Shown: one piece after another, positions 1-7,622 of the stretch
Position numbering within the stretch: position 1 is the first letter of the stretch
Layout of the letters: each line of letters starts with the position of its first letter
IMG/VR virus record: IMGVR_UViG_3300023239_000322
Span: 1-64,000 of that record
DNA from: a virus
Length of the DNA stretch: 64,000 nt
Strand: one strand, 5' to 3'
Position numbers and translations under genes: made by a program
The notes under the pieces: generated by a model
The model's input: only the letters and a program-made list of their open reading frames with translations
Told to the model about the DNA's origin: nothing
The model's database searches: none

Positions 1-2
1 GT

Positions 3-938
3 AAGATGAAAGAACTGCTCGGCGATATTGACGAACTAACTAGCGACGAGTTCAGTGACAAGTACAGCATGTCCAAAGCAGAAGCAAAAGCAAAGTTCAA
101 CTTTGGAGATGAAGAAGTTAACGAAGGCGACGGTATCTATCACGACTGCGCTACAAAATTTGAACACAAAGTTTACGGTGAATGCACAGTACTTCCGGGA
201 GAGCATACTCTACTAGAAGATGGAACTGTAACACACTATGATGCTACTTTTATTAAAGAAGGTAAAACCCGTATTGTACGCAATGTAGCAGTTAAGAATA
301 TGCACAATGTCGTTTCAGAAGGACACACACATGCCTCTAAATCAACACGTGACAAGAAGATGAAAGAGTCTGCTATTGCTGAAGGTGCTGACGGCAAAAT
401 GCCATCAAAGAAGCATGTCATGGACATGTGCAAAGATGGAAAGTCTGAAAAAGAAATGTTAGAAATGCATGCTGATGCAGACAAAGATAAACTAAAAGAT
501 TTAATCAAGACTTGCAAGGAAGAAATGAAAGACTCTAAACAGTCTGCTATTGCTGAAGGTGTTGCTAGAATTGAAGAAAAACTGTTAAAAGAATTTACAG
601 AGTTTAAAGAAGGAAAAGCGTTTGCCGCCAGTGGTGTACGTGCTGACAAACGTGGCAAGTATAATACTGCCCCACAGACATTTTATCATGTTAAGCTAGA
701 AAAAGACAACGTTACAAAAGCAGAACGTATCCTTGCAAGCGACGGTGATTCAGAGTCAGATGTTAAAAGCAATGCAAAACGTGATAACCCAGGTTGGAAA
801 GTAGTAAGCGTTCGTAAACTTGATGAAACTGCCAAGCAAAAAGCAAAGCCAGATTATTTAGATTTAGATGGTGACGGTGACAAAAAAGAGCCAATGAAGA
901 AAGCCGCCAAAGACAAAAAAGCAAAAGAAAACAAGTAG
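3..938 (+). CDS. Virion-associated-like acidic protein, 5' end outside window
   Basis: This gene very probably continues from upstream. The residues just before the first ATG (position 6) read Lys, after a partial Gly codon, and the same Gly-Lys-Met occurs inside the related module at 3946-3954. The first ~32 residues are a small acidic/basic module (KELLGDI, DEFS.KY.MSK.EA) repeated twice in the protein at 3640-5055. The rest is Lys/Glu-rich, with two copies of SAIAEG (near residues 120 and 180) and a C-terminal DLDGDGDKKE loop near residue 285 that resembles a calcium-binding EF-hand/dockerin loop. Such low-complexity proteins are common in marine T4-like phages next to virion genes. No enzymatic function is recognised. 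It lies 9 nt before the transglycosylase gene. Confidence 0.75.
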   Translation, partial: KMKELLGDIDELTSDEFSDKYSMSKAEAKAKFNFGDEEVNEGDGIYHDCATKFEHKVYGECTVLPGEHTLLEDGTVTHYDATFIKEGKTRIVRNVAVKNMHNVVSEGHTHASKSTRDKKMKESAIAEGADGKMPSKKHVMDMCKDGKSEKEMLEMHADADKDKLKDLIKTCKEEMKDSKQSAIAEGVARIEEKLLKEFTEFKEGKAFAASGVRADKRGKYNTAPQTFYHVKLEKDNVTKAERILASDGDSESDVKSNAKRDNPGWKVVSVRKLDETAKQKAKPDYLDLDGDGDKKEPMKKAAKDKKAKENK

Positions 939-947
939 GCTAGTCGA

Positions 948-2849
948 ATGCGTCTAAGGGAGTTTAAAGGACCAGAGAAAAAGGGTATAAATTGGGACAG
1001 GATAATAAAAGACAATCCAATTCTTAAAGATATACTAAAAAAAATTACGCCTGGCACTGTGGCAAAAATCCTTAACCCTAACAAGGTTATGCAACTTATC
1101 ACCACAATATTTAGTTCCGGCCAATTAAACAAAGGTGAGCAAGCAGAATTAGATAGAATAAAGGATTTGGCAAAGAGCTATGCAGATTTAGAAGATGCGT
1201 TTGGTACAGAGGTAGCTCCCAAAACTCTACCAAAGAGATCAAAAACAAAGATCGAACCAGGTGATACTCCGTTGCCACAAAGGCAAGCAGAGCCGAAGCC
1301 AGGTAAGATAGACGTTCCAGAGCCAGTTATACCTAAGGTTGAACCACAGCCTCTTATTAAACCAGGACTGCTACCAAAGAGATCAAAAACAAAGATCGAA
1401 CCAGGTGATACTCCGTTGCCACAAAGGCAAACAACACCAACACCAACACCTGGTAAGATAGACGTTCCAGAGCCAGTTATACCTAAGGTTGAACCACAGC
1501 CTCTTATTAAACCAGGACTGCTACCAAAGAGATCAAAAACAAAGATCGACCCAGGTACTAACGCACCGCCGGTGCGTTCTCAGACGAAGACCTCACAATC
1601 AACAACAATAAAAGCACCAACAGTATCAATACCAAAAACAGGTGAACCAAGTATACGTAATCGTAATCGTAATCGTAATAAATTGACCCCGGTCCTAACA
1701 CCAGTTGGTGACACGGATACGGGAGTTGATCTCTATGGATGGATGGCTAATCGAGGTTCGTATTATGATTGGGATAAACCCGGAGTGCCTCTTAAAGAAC
1801 AACAAAGTTACACCAAAGAACAGTATGCAGATCTCGTGCGCAAATACTCTAAACAATATGGTGTGCCAGAATCATTAGCTCTACATGTCCTTAATCGAGA
1901 AACAGGAATATACGACCCAAACAAAGCGGCCACGATTAAGAGCAGAGCGGGGGCAGTAGGACCCATGCAACTACTTCCCCGGTACGCAAAAGACTTTGGT
2001 ATTAAAAAGCGAGATCTCACTAACCCAGTAAAAAACATTGAAGCAGGTGTTAGGTATCTTGCAAAGAACTATAATAGGTTTAGTGAGAATCCTCAGCATG
2101 CACTTATGGCATATAATTGGGGACCAACAGCAACAGCCAACTGGCTAGCAAAAGGCGGCAAAGGGAATATACCACAAGAAACACGTGATTACATTTACGG
2201 CAGTGAAGAAAAAGGTTGGGCTCCTTATAACGATGATTTTACCCAACAGATCAATGCTTATTTAGGAACAAATGCACAATCATATCTAGAAAAACAGACA
2301 CTCGCTCCACAGCTAGATACAAGAAAACTTGATCCGCAACAAATGGCAACTGGCGCCGCGCAAGGATTCGATACAATAGCACAGACTGCACAAGATTATG
2401 CTAAAAAAGGGTATGATTATGTTGCTCCTATAGCAAAAGATTTAGGTAAGGCAGCTGGCACCATTGGCAAAGAAGTATACAAAAAAGATATAGAGCCTGT
2501 GTTTAAAAAAACTTCAGATTATTTGAATAAAAAATGGCAAGACTTTAAAACGGACGCAATGGCAACAAGTGCCGGAACAGACACAGCCACTATTGCAGGA
2601 GCAGGCGATACAGGTGAGTTGCCAGATGTTATAGAACCACGTTCACCAGCGCCTCGACCACAAACACAGGGTGGTCCTATTAGGGATAAAGCAAAAGAAT
2701 CTGCGCCACCAGGCGACAAGTATGAGCGCATGGTTAAAGATATTAAAAAAGGCTATACCAAAGACGGCAAGTTAACCGACACAGAACGGGGTATAGCCTA
2801 CGCTACAGCATGGAATTTGTACAATAAGCGTAAAGGCAAAAAGAGCTAA
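948..2849 (+). CDS. Large virion-associated protein with lytic transglycosylase (SLT) domain
   Basis: 633 aa. The N terminus (MRLREF) is basic and looks like that of other virion-associated proteins of marine T4-like phages. Residues ~90-205 are Pro/Lys-rich tandem repeats, followed by a short Arg-Asn repeat (RNRNRNRN). A soluble lytic transglycosylase fold spans ~289-430: the catalytic Glu is E318 in NRETG, followed by AVGPMQLLP and the AYNWGP segment typical of the SLT family. The C-terminal ~200 residues are Ala/Lys-rich and end in a basic tail. The likely role is cutting peptidoglycan glycan strands during DNA entry, as a tail- or capsid-borne enzyme. A separate endolysin exists at 60118-60582, so host lysis is not the expected job. 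Confidence 0.85.
   Translation: MRLREFKGPEKKGINWDRIIKDNPILKDILKKITPGTVAKILNPNKVMQLITTIFSSGQLNKGEQAELDRIKDLAKSYADLEDAFGTEVAPKTLPKRSKTKIEPGDTPLPQRQAEPKPGKIDVPEPVIPKVEPQPLIKPGLLPKRSKTKIEPGDTPLPQRQTTPTPTPGKIDVPEPVIPKVEPQPLIKPGLLPKRSKTKIDPGTNAPPVRSQTKTSQSTTIKAPTVSIPKTGEPSIRNRNRNRNKLTPVLTPVGDTDTGVDLYGWMANRGSYYDWDKPGVPLKEQQSYTKEQYADLVRKYSKQYGVPESLALHVLNRETGIYDPNKAATIKSRAGAVGPMQLLPRYAKDFGIKKRDLTNPVKNIEAGVRYLAKNYNRFSENPQHALMAYNWGPTATANWLAKGGKGNIPQETRDYIYGSEEKGWAPYNDDFTQQINAYLGTNAQSYLEKQTLAPQLDTRKLDPQQMATGAAQGFDTIAQTAQDYAKKGYDYVAPIAKDLGKAAGTIGKEVYKKDIEPVFKKTSDYLNKKWQDFKTDAMATSAGTDTATIAGAGDTGELPDVIEPRSPAPRPQTQGGPIRDKAKESAPPGDKYERMVKDIKKGYTKDGKLTDTERGIAYATAWNLYNKRKGKKS
1227..1553 (+). repeat. Tandem in-frame repeat in transglycosylase linker (144 + 150 bp + partial)
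   Basis: Copies begin at 1227, 1371 and 1521, each with ctaccaaagagatcaaaaac. Unit 1 is 144 bp and unit 2 is 150 bp; they differ mainly by a 6-bp insertion of ACACCA-type triplets. The third copy is a partial unit of ~33 bp. The units are almost identical at DNA level, so the duplication is recent or kept uniform by recombination. All lengths are multiples of three, so the linker length can change without breaking the frame. Confidence 0.9.
1656..1679 (+). repeat. Hexanucleotide repeat (cgtaat)x4
   Basis: Four perfect copies of cgtaat encode alternating Arg-Asn in the transglycosylase linker. This simple repeat could expand or contract in frame by slippage. Confidence 0.85.
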
Positions 2850-2852
2850 ATA
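2845..2852 (+). promoter_or_regulatory. T4-late-type promoter box (GCTAAATA)
   Basis: Six of eight bases match the T4 late consensus TATAAATA. The box contains the TAA stop of the transglycosylase gene and is followed by cactat, as are the boxes at 21133 and 45093. It lies 20 nt before the next ATG, which has its own AGGGGA ribosome-binding site. Confidence 0.5.
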
Positions 2853-2872
2853 CACTATCCTAGGGGAAACAA

Positions 2873-3634
2873 ATGAAAGATTTAAACGATTTATTAAAAT
2901 TATCTGGTATGACCCAGCTCAACGAAAGTGTTGAAGTTGAGGAAGCATACGCTAACGAACCAGATGAAGAGTATCAAACAGTTGACACTATTATACGTCA
3001 AGGTACAGACCTAAACAGAGAAAAGCGACAGCACCCAGTTGCTGGGTTTACAGGTGACAATCCGCTTGCTGAAGAAGAAAGCGATGAAGATGAAGTACGT
3101 GAACTTGTGCTTTTTATTGACAACGATAGTCAACTATACCAACAACAAGGCGAGCCTATCATGCGTAACCTTTCACGCAAGTGGGACAAAGGCATTTATG
3201 ATCATGACCTAGCACAAAAGCTATGGTACTACCTAGCAGTTAACGGTGCTAAGAAGTATGGACAAGAACATGGCACAGGCAACGGTCTAAAAATGTTTAG
3301 TCCTGCTGTGCGTAGAGCAGCCGCTAAAGAGATGGCTGACAACTGGATGGAAGAGCTAAAAGCTGGCAACAAGATGGATGAAGCTGAAGAAGATTTAGAA
3401 GCAATGTTGGCTGAAATCTTAATTGGTGAAGAATCTGATGAAGAAGTCAACAGCAGACCTACCAGAGGTTATGTTAGTAACAAACTAGAAAAGACAGTTG
3501 CTGACATGGAAAATAGGGCTGATGGCGGTGCACATGCAGGTTTTGAACCAGTGAGCATAACAGTCCCATCTCCAGTTAAAGGACAAGAAAACGATCCAGT
3601 AACAGCTAAATTTTACCAGCACAGAGACAAGTAA
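2873..3634 (+). CDS. Acidic virion-associated-like protein, function unknown
   Basis: 253 aa, strongly acidic at both ends. The start is supported by AGGGGA 6 nt upstream. A central hydrophobic/aromatic part (~residues 75-155: LFIDND, WDKGIYDH, LWYYLAVNGAKKYG) looks folded; the remainder is Glu/Asp-rich and probably disordered. The region before the C terminus contains a Thr/Pro-rich stretch. It sits between two proteins of the same low-complexity kind and shares their codon use, suggesting one late transcription unit for virion or scaffold-like proteins. I do not recognise a family with a known activity. Confidence 0.7.
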   Translation: MKDLNDLLKLSGMTQLNESVEVEEAYANEPDEEYQTVDTIIRQGTDLNREKRQHPVAGFTGDNPLAEEESDEDEVRELVLFIDNDSQLYQQQGEPIMRNLSRKWDKGIYDHDLAQKLWYYLAVNGAKKYGQEHGTGNGLKMFSPAVRRAAAKEMADNWMEELKAGNKMDEAEEDLEAMLAEILIGEESDEEVNSRPTRGYVSNKLEKTVADMENRADGGAHAGFEPVSITVPSPVKGQENDPVTAKFYQHRDK

Positions 3635-3639
3635 ACACA

Positions 3640-5055
3640 ATGAAAACATTTAACGATTATCTAATAGCAGAAGAACACGCCAACGAAACCCCTAGCGTTG
3701 GTGATGTTTTTGAAATTGAAATGGCTCGTGACGAGACTTTAATTGAAACCACTGTAGTAGAAGTTTTAGAAGATGGTATTGTAATCAACGCAGATGACGC
3801 TGTTATGAAAATGTTTGAAGACGCTGGATACTTGCAAGAGTACAATACTGGCATGCCAGCACCAAGCGGTGGTAGTAAGAGTGCCATGGGCAGTGCTTAT
3901 AAAAAAGCAAACACCCAGCAGTCTAAGCCAGGCGAGTTGGCAGAAGGCAAGATGAAAGAATTACTTGGCGATATTAACGAACTCACACACGATGAGTTCA
4001 GCGGCAAGTACAACATGTCCAAAGACGAAGCAAGAGAAAAGTTTGACATCAAAGATGAAGAAGAACTTGATGAAATGTCAGCCATGCGTCGATTGGCCGG
4101 TATGATGCAAGACAAAGAAAACATTAAGAATACACGTATTCCCGGTCATGACGAACGCAGAATACAAGTTGATCTAATAGACCTTACTGATGAAGAATTT
4201 GAAGCCAAGCATAAAATGTCAAAGGCAGAAGCAGGTGAAAGGTTCAACGAAGCAAGTGATGCTAGTGCAGAAGAGGAAGATGATTTCCATACTGAACTAG
4301 ATGATCTTGTACATAAAACATTTGGACACAGCTCAGACGAAAAGAAAAAGAAAAAGAAAAGCAACAAACCATATGACTTGTACCACAAAACATTCTCTGA
4401 TGCTATGCAACATGCTTATGCATACGCAATGGAAAATCTTGGTATTGAGATTGATCCAAATGAGATTGATAACGAAGTTGCAATGGGTCCCCCAAAACCA
4501 GCCACTGGTAAAACAAACTCTTACCGCCTATTAGGAAAAGATGGAAAGAAGGCTATTCAAGTACAGGTTTACAACACAGGTAACTCGTACGAATTGAACA
4601 TGTACAAAGAACAAATTAACGAAGCAGATGTTGATAAAGGGTACATCAATATTGGTGGTGCTAGAGTAAAAGCTGATAAGGCTTCTATACTACAACATTT
4701 TAAGAAAACATTTCCTAATGTAACTAAAATTAAAAAAGATCCACAGCATGGTTGGGTTCCAGTTTTTGATAATGAGCTAGACGAAGCAGAATACCAAGGT
4801 CGTGAAGTTACACTTAACAAGCCAACACGTGGTGATGTTAAAAAGTCTAAGGTATATGTTAAAGATCCAAAGACAGGCAACGTAAAAAAAGTCAACTTTG
4901 GACACGGCGGTACAAGTGCTAAACGTGCCGGCCAAAAAACAATGAGTATTAAAAAGAGTGATCCAGCAAGAAGAAAGAGTTTTAGAGCAAGACACAATTG
5001 TGATAATCCGGGACCAAAGACCAAGGCTCGCTATTGGAGTTGTAGGGCTTGGTAG
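3640..5055 (+). CDS. Repeat-module virion-like protein with conserved Cys/Trp C-terminal domain
   Basis: 471 aa, starting MKTFNDYL, a common N terminus among marine T4-like virion proteins. Two copies of the ~33-residue LGDI/DLID...DEF..K..MSK.EA..(K/R)F module lie near residues 103-137 and 168-199; the protein at 3-938 begins with a third. A poly-Lys stretch follows near residue 235. The C-terminal ~80 residues form a basic domain ending with RARHNCDNPGPKTKARYWSC, a highly recognisable tail in marine myovirus proteins (I recall it as DUF6321, not checked); its Cys/His/Trp content suggests a small metal-binding or compact fold. Function unknown. Confidence 0.75.
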   Translation: MKTFNDYLIAEEHANETPSVGDVFEIEMARDETLIETTVVEVLEDGIVINADDAVMKMFEDAGYLQEYNTGMPAPSGGSKSAMGSAYKKANTQQSKPGELAEGKMKELLGDINELTHDEFSGKYNMSKDEAREKFDIKDEEELDEMSAMRRLAGMMQDKENIKNTRIPGHDERRIQVDLIDLTDEEFEAKHKMSKAEAGERFNEASDASAEEEDDFHTELDDLVHKTFGHSSDEKKKKKKSNKPYDLYHKTFSDAMQHAYAYAMENLGIEIDPNEIDNEVAMGPPKPATGKTNSYRLLGKDGKKAIQVQVYNTGNSYELNMYKEQINEADVDKGYINIGGARVKADKASILQHFKKTFPNVTKIKKDPQHGWVPVFDNELDEAEYQGREVTLNKPTRGDVKKSKVYVKDPKTGNVKKVNFGHGGTSAKRAGQKTMSIKKSDPARRKSFRARHNCDNPGPKTKARYWSCRAW

Positions 5056-5116
5056 TGTAGTACATTTAGTAATATAAAATAATAATAATTACAGTAATTC
5101 AAAAGGAGCAATCAAG

Positions 5117-5599
5117 ATGCAACACAATGAGTATGACGTAGTCGTCATTAAAGTAGTTGATGGCGATACCGTAGACGTAGATATCGATTTAGGATTTGGC
5201 GTTTGTCTTAAGGACGAGCGTGTACGTATTATGGGTATTGATACCCCGGAGTCAAGAACAAGTGACCGAGTAGAGGACTTGTTTGGTGAAGCAGCCAAAG
5301 CAAGACTAAAAGAACTTATGAAACACGGTGGTAAACTTATTACCACAGAAGACAAAAGTGGCGAGGATATGAAAGGCAAGTTTGGACGTATCCTAGGCGA
5401 CTTCAAAGTAGAACACAACGGCGAAATGAAACGTGTAACTGAAATCATGGAAGCAGAAGGACATTGTGTTCCTTACTTTGGCGGAAGCAAAGAAGATACA
5501 CAAGCCGCACATGAAGTAAACAGAGTGCGTCTACTAGCAGAAGGCATTGTTACTCAAGAAGCGTATGAAAAAGCAGTCAAACAAATGGAAAAGAAATAA
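5117..5599 (+). CDS. Staphylococcal-nuclease-like (SNase/thermonuclease) endonuclease
   Basis: 160 aa with a clear SNase OB-fold. VVDGDTVDVDIDLGFG carries the first metal ligand Asp, RVRIMGIDTPESR supplies the Arg/Asp/Glu active-site motif, and GKFGRILGDF supplies the second catalytic Arg. The family hydrolyses DNA or RNA in a Ca2+-dependent way. There is no signal peptide, so the enzyme should act in the host cytoplasm, for example in host DNA breakdown or phage DNA processing. The start has a good AAAGGAG site. The 3' end overlaps the next gene by 35 nt, indicating coupling. The upstream gap (5056-5116) contains an AT-rich TATAAAATA sequence that may be a promoter. Confidence 0.88.
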   Translation: MQHNEYDVVVIKVVDGDTVDVDIDLGFGVCLKDERVRIMGIDTPESRTSDRVEDLFGEAAKARLKELMKHGGKLITTEDKSGEDMKGKFGRILGDFKVEHNGEMKRVTEIMEAEGHCVPYFGGSKEDTQAAHEVNRVRLLAEGIVTQEAYEKAVKQMEKK

Positions 5600-6215
5600 C
5601 TTAGAAATTGTAGTCTGTGGCGACAGTTTCTGTTCACGTGATGAGAATGCACCAGGCAAACACTTCAGTGAACAACTTGAAGGCACAGTAACCAACCTAG
5701 CACGTGGCGGGATATCCAATTCCGCCATTTTTATGCAACTACACAAAGCATTAACACTAGATCCAGATGTAATCATCTATTCTGTTACAGACCCTGCCAG
5801 GATGACAGTACCAGCAAAACCAAATTGGAATGCACAGTTTTCCACGGGCGATCCACTAGCAAACATCAGATACAAAGTAGACGGACCAGAACCTTTTGTG
5901 AGCCATACTATCCCTTGTATAATGGGAGAAATGGATTTAGGCTTAGACCCTGCTGTAATTGACGCTGTTAAAAGTTATTTTAATGTATTGTATGATGCAA
6001 TGTTGCAGGACTTTTTGGATAGAGAAATGTTTGCAGGGTACAAGAGTCGTGCCAAACAGCAAAACATACAGGTAATCAACCTTAACAATCAAGTCACTGA
6101 AGTGTACGATGAAGCAAGAGATCTAAACGACGATCCTGTGCCTGAAGTGTTTCACACTACCTACCCTACCCAAACGGTAGCCGCTGAGAAGATTATGAAC
6201 TTGATCAACACATAA
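5565..6215 (+). CDS. SGNH/GDSL-type hydrolase-like protein
   Basis: ~216 aa. Block I (VVCGDSFCSRDE) gives the nucleophilic Ser, and NLARGGISNSAIF resembles the block II Gly and following segment of SGNH esterases; a C-terminal FHTTYPTQTVA segment could hold the late His. The family removes acyl groups from sugars or lipids, so a role in modifying host surface polysaccharide or virion glycans is plausible. I chose the ATG at 5565 (AAGAAG upstream) over the TTG at 5547. The stop codon at 6213-6215 lies inside a late-promoter-like box that serves the next gene. Confidence 0.7.
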   Translation: MKKQSNKWKRNNLEIVVCGDSFCSRDENAPGKHFSEQLEGTVTNLARGGISNSAIFMQLHKALTLDPDVIIYSVTDPARMTVPAKPNWNAQFSTGDPLANIRYKVDGPEPFVSHTIPCIMGEMDLGLDPAVIDAVKSYFNVLYDAMLQDFLDREMFAGYKSRAKQQNIQVINLNNQVTEVYDEARDLNDDPVPEVFHTTYPTQTVAAEKIMNLINT

Positions 6216-6218
6216 ATA
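6211..6218 (+). promoter_or_regulatory. Late-type promoter box CATAAATA, leaderless geometry
   Basis: Seven of eight bases match TATAAATA. The TAA stop of the SGNH gene (6213-6215) is inside the box, and the next ATG (6224) follows after 5 nt, where a T4 late transcript would be expected to start. Confidence 0.55.
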
Positions 6219-6223
6219 ATAAT

Positions 6224-6415
6224 ATGACTATAGCAGAACTACAACGGTTAGCAGGCATTACTGAGAAGAAGAAATCAAAGTCTTTCAGTAACATCAGTTA
6301 TACTGCGGCCGAAAAAGCTAAAATAATGAAAAAAAGAAAAATTAAACCAGGCACGCCTGAATGGTTTAAGTTGTGGTTTTCGAGACCCTATCTCACAGGC
6401 GAAAAACCTTACTAA
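6224..6415 (+). CDS. Small basic protein, unknown
   Basis: 63 aa, Lys-rich. The N terminus (MTIAELQRLAGI) resembles the start of the acidic virion protein at 2873 (LNDLLKLSGM), and the C-terminal half has an aromatic PGTPEWFKLWFSRPY motif that looks conserved rather than random. There is no Shine-Dalgarno sequence; the ATG lies 5 nt after a late-type promoter box. It overlaps the stop of the minus-strand HNH gene by 4 nt. Function unknown. Confidence 0.6.
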   Translation: MTIAELQRLAGITEKKKSKSFSNISYTAAEKAKIMKKRKIKPGTPEWFKLWFSRPYLTGEKPY

Positions 6416-6939
6416 GCAACCTTTGCTTTTATACCTAAATACTGTTCCCACTTAGGGTCTTTGATTTCTACATGACTGTTGCGCCATGCTGATGCTAGTC
6501 CCCAATAGTCTGGTTTAAACGGTTTGCGTATCGGCTTTCTCAGTTTATCAGCCTTGCGACTATTGCAACTCTTACATGAAGTTACACAGTTCTCCCACGA
6601 CGTTTTGCCATTTAGGCTACGTGGGATAACATGATCTATGGATAAATCTTTGAAGTCAAACGTATCTGCACAGTACTGACACTGATATAAATCACGCAAA
6701 TAAACATTTGTTCTACTGAAACGTACATAACGTTTAGGATTAAAGTATTCCTTGGTAACTGCTACACTAGGCACATTTAAGGTAAGTTTTTCGCTGTTTA
6801 TGTGCCAATCAGGATAGGTTTCCAGCACTTGTATGCGGCCTAAGAACATCAATTTAACTGAGTGGTGCCAATGTATTACAGACAGCGGCAGTACTGAAAT
6901 GGGGGTGTAATCTTTGTTTAGTAGCAGAGTATCTGACAT
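6412..6939 (-). CDS. HNH endonuclease
   Basis: 175 aa from the ATG at 6939; the longer frame adds 16 residues with no support. Cys87/Cys90 and Cys122/Cys125 form a zinc knuckle around the HNH core (SIDHVIPRSLNG, then WENCVTSCKSCN). The N-terminal LLLNKDYTPISVLPLSVIHW segment is typical of stand-alone HNH proteins in phages and proteobacteria, often encoded near packaging genes, where HNH proteins can assist terminase cleavage. It is transcribed away from the terminase gene, from a TTGACA-N17-TATACA promoter ending 6 nt before its ATG, so the mRNA should be leaderless. Confidence 0.85.
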   Translation of the reverse strand: MSDTLLLNKDYTPISVLPLSVIHWHHSVKLMFLGRIQVLETYPDWHINSEKLTLNVPSVAVTKEYFNPKRYVRFSRTNVYLRDLYQCQYCADTFDFKDLSIDHVIPRSLNGKTSWENCVTSCKSCNSRKADKLRKPIRKPFKPDYWGLASAWRNSHVEIKDPKWEQYLGIKAKVA

Positions 6940-6974
6940 AAGTACTGTATATAAAGTATATATCATTATGTCAA
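6940..6974 (-). promoter_or_regulatory. Sigma70-type promoter for the HNH gene, leaderless geometry
   Basis: On the minus strand TTGACA (6969-6974) is followed by a 17-nt spacer, TATACA (6946-6951), six nucleotides and the ATG at 6939. The -35 box lies inside the first codons of the divergent terminase gene. Confidence 0.75.
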
Positions 6975-7615
6975 ACGAAGCAAACATTATTAAGTCTCCT
7001 TACCAGAAGGTAAGCTTCACAGAGGAGCAAATACAGGAATTCATGAAGTGTGCAGACCCAGACACCGGGCCGACCTTCTTTATGAGTAACTTCTTTAATA
7101 TACAGCACCCCACAAGAGGTAAGATGCTGTATAAGCCATTTGAGTACCAGGATAGACTGATCAACGCTTACCATACAAACCGATTCAGCATTAGTCTTAT
7201 GCCCAGGCAGACTGGTAAAACAACCACTGCCGCTGGGTACCTGCTATGGCGGGCCATGTTTAACCCAGATAGCACAATTCTTATTGCCGCACACAAGTAC
7301 ACAGGTGCGCAAGAGATTATGCAACGTGTTAGGTATGCATACGAACTTTGCCCGGACTATATACGTGCTGGTGTTGTTAGTTACAACAAAGGCAGTATAG
7401 ACTTTGAAAACGGATCACGTATTGTTTCACAAACAACCACCGAAACAACTGGACGAGGTATGAGTATTACACTGCTATATTGTTTAGGTGGAGACACTAT
7501 TGTTCGTATTCGAAACAAACAAACGTTGGCAGAAGAAGATATTACATTAAAGGATTTATGTATTAAACTTTATAGTCCAGATGAATATTCAGGTGATGAA
7601 TTTGCATTCGTATAA
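6968..7615 (+). CDS. terL: Terminase large subunit, N-terminal fragment fused to N-intein
   Basis: 215 aa. Residues 1-171 are the N-extein: the gp17 ATPase with Walker A LMPRQTGKTT near 78-87 and the segment leading to Walker B (ITLLY, 167-171). Cys172 (7481) begins an intein N-fragment with the block A pattern CLGGDTIV. The gene stops after only 44 further residues, so the ATPase cannot be completed without trans-splicing to the C-fragment at 8494. The last six residues, DEFAFV, copy the first extein residues that follow the splice junction (Cys-DEFAFV). Start at 6968 rather than 6914: the homologous region begins MSNEA and the extra residues overlap the divergent promoter. Confidence 0.9.
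   Translation: MSNEANIIKSPYQKVSFTEEQIQEFMKCADPDTGPTFFMSNFFNIQHPTRGKMLYKPFEYQDRLINAYHTNRFSISLMPRQTGKTTTAAGYLLWRAMFNPDSTILIAAHKYTGAQEIMQRVRYAYELCPDYIRAGVVSYNKGSIDFENGSRIVSQTTTETTGRGMSITLLYCLGGDTIVRIRNKQTLAEEDITLKDLCIKLYSPDEYSGDEFAFV
7481..7612 (+). other. Split intein, N-terminal part (IntN)
   Basis: 44 codons from Cys1 to the stop, of which only ~32 align with intein block A and the following strand (CLGGDTIV, then a short amphipathic ITLKDLCIKLYS). This split point is far earlier than in classic split inteins such as DnaE or gp41-1 (~90-120 residues) and matches the atypical class described for terminase inteins (for example AceL-TerL, IntN ~25 residues). The tail GDEFAFV is not intein-like. 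Confidence 0.85.
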
Positions 7616-7618
7616 ATA
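7611..7618 (+). promoter_or_regulatory. Exact T4-late promoter box TATAAATA before the intein-nested HNH gene
   Basis: All eight bases match the consensus. The box includes the TAA stop of the terminase N-fragment and is followed after 4 nt by the ATG at 7623. No Shine-Dalgarno sequence is present, so a leaderless late transcript is predicted. Confidence 0.65.
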
Positions 7619-7622
7619 CAGT

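Noticed and set aside
236-658. 140-codon open frame on the minus strand within the first gene
   Set aside because: Ser/Leu-rich shadow of an acidic Lys/Glu-rich coding region; no ribosome-binding site or promoter.
4301-5024. Open frames on both strands within the gene at 3640-5055 (77, 151 and 72 codons)
   Set aside because: They run antisense or in another frame through a strongly conserved coding region and show only low-complexity translations.
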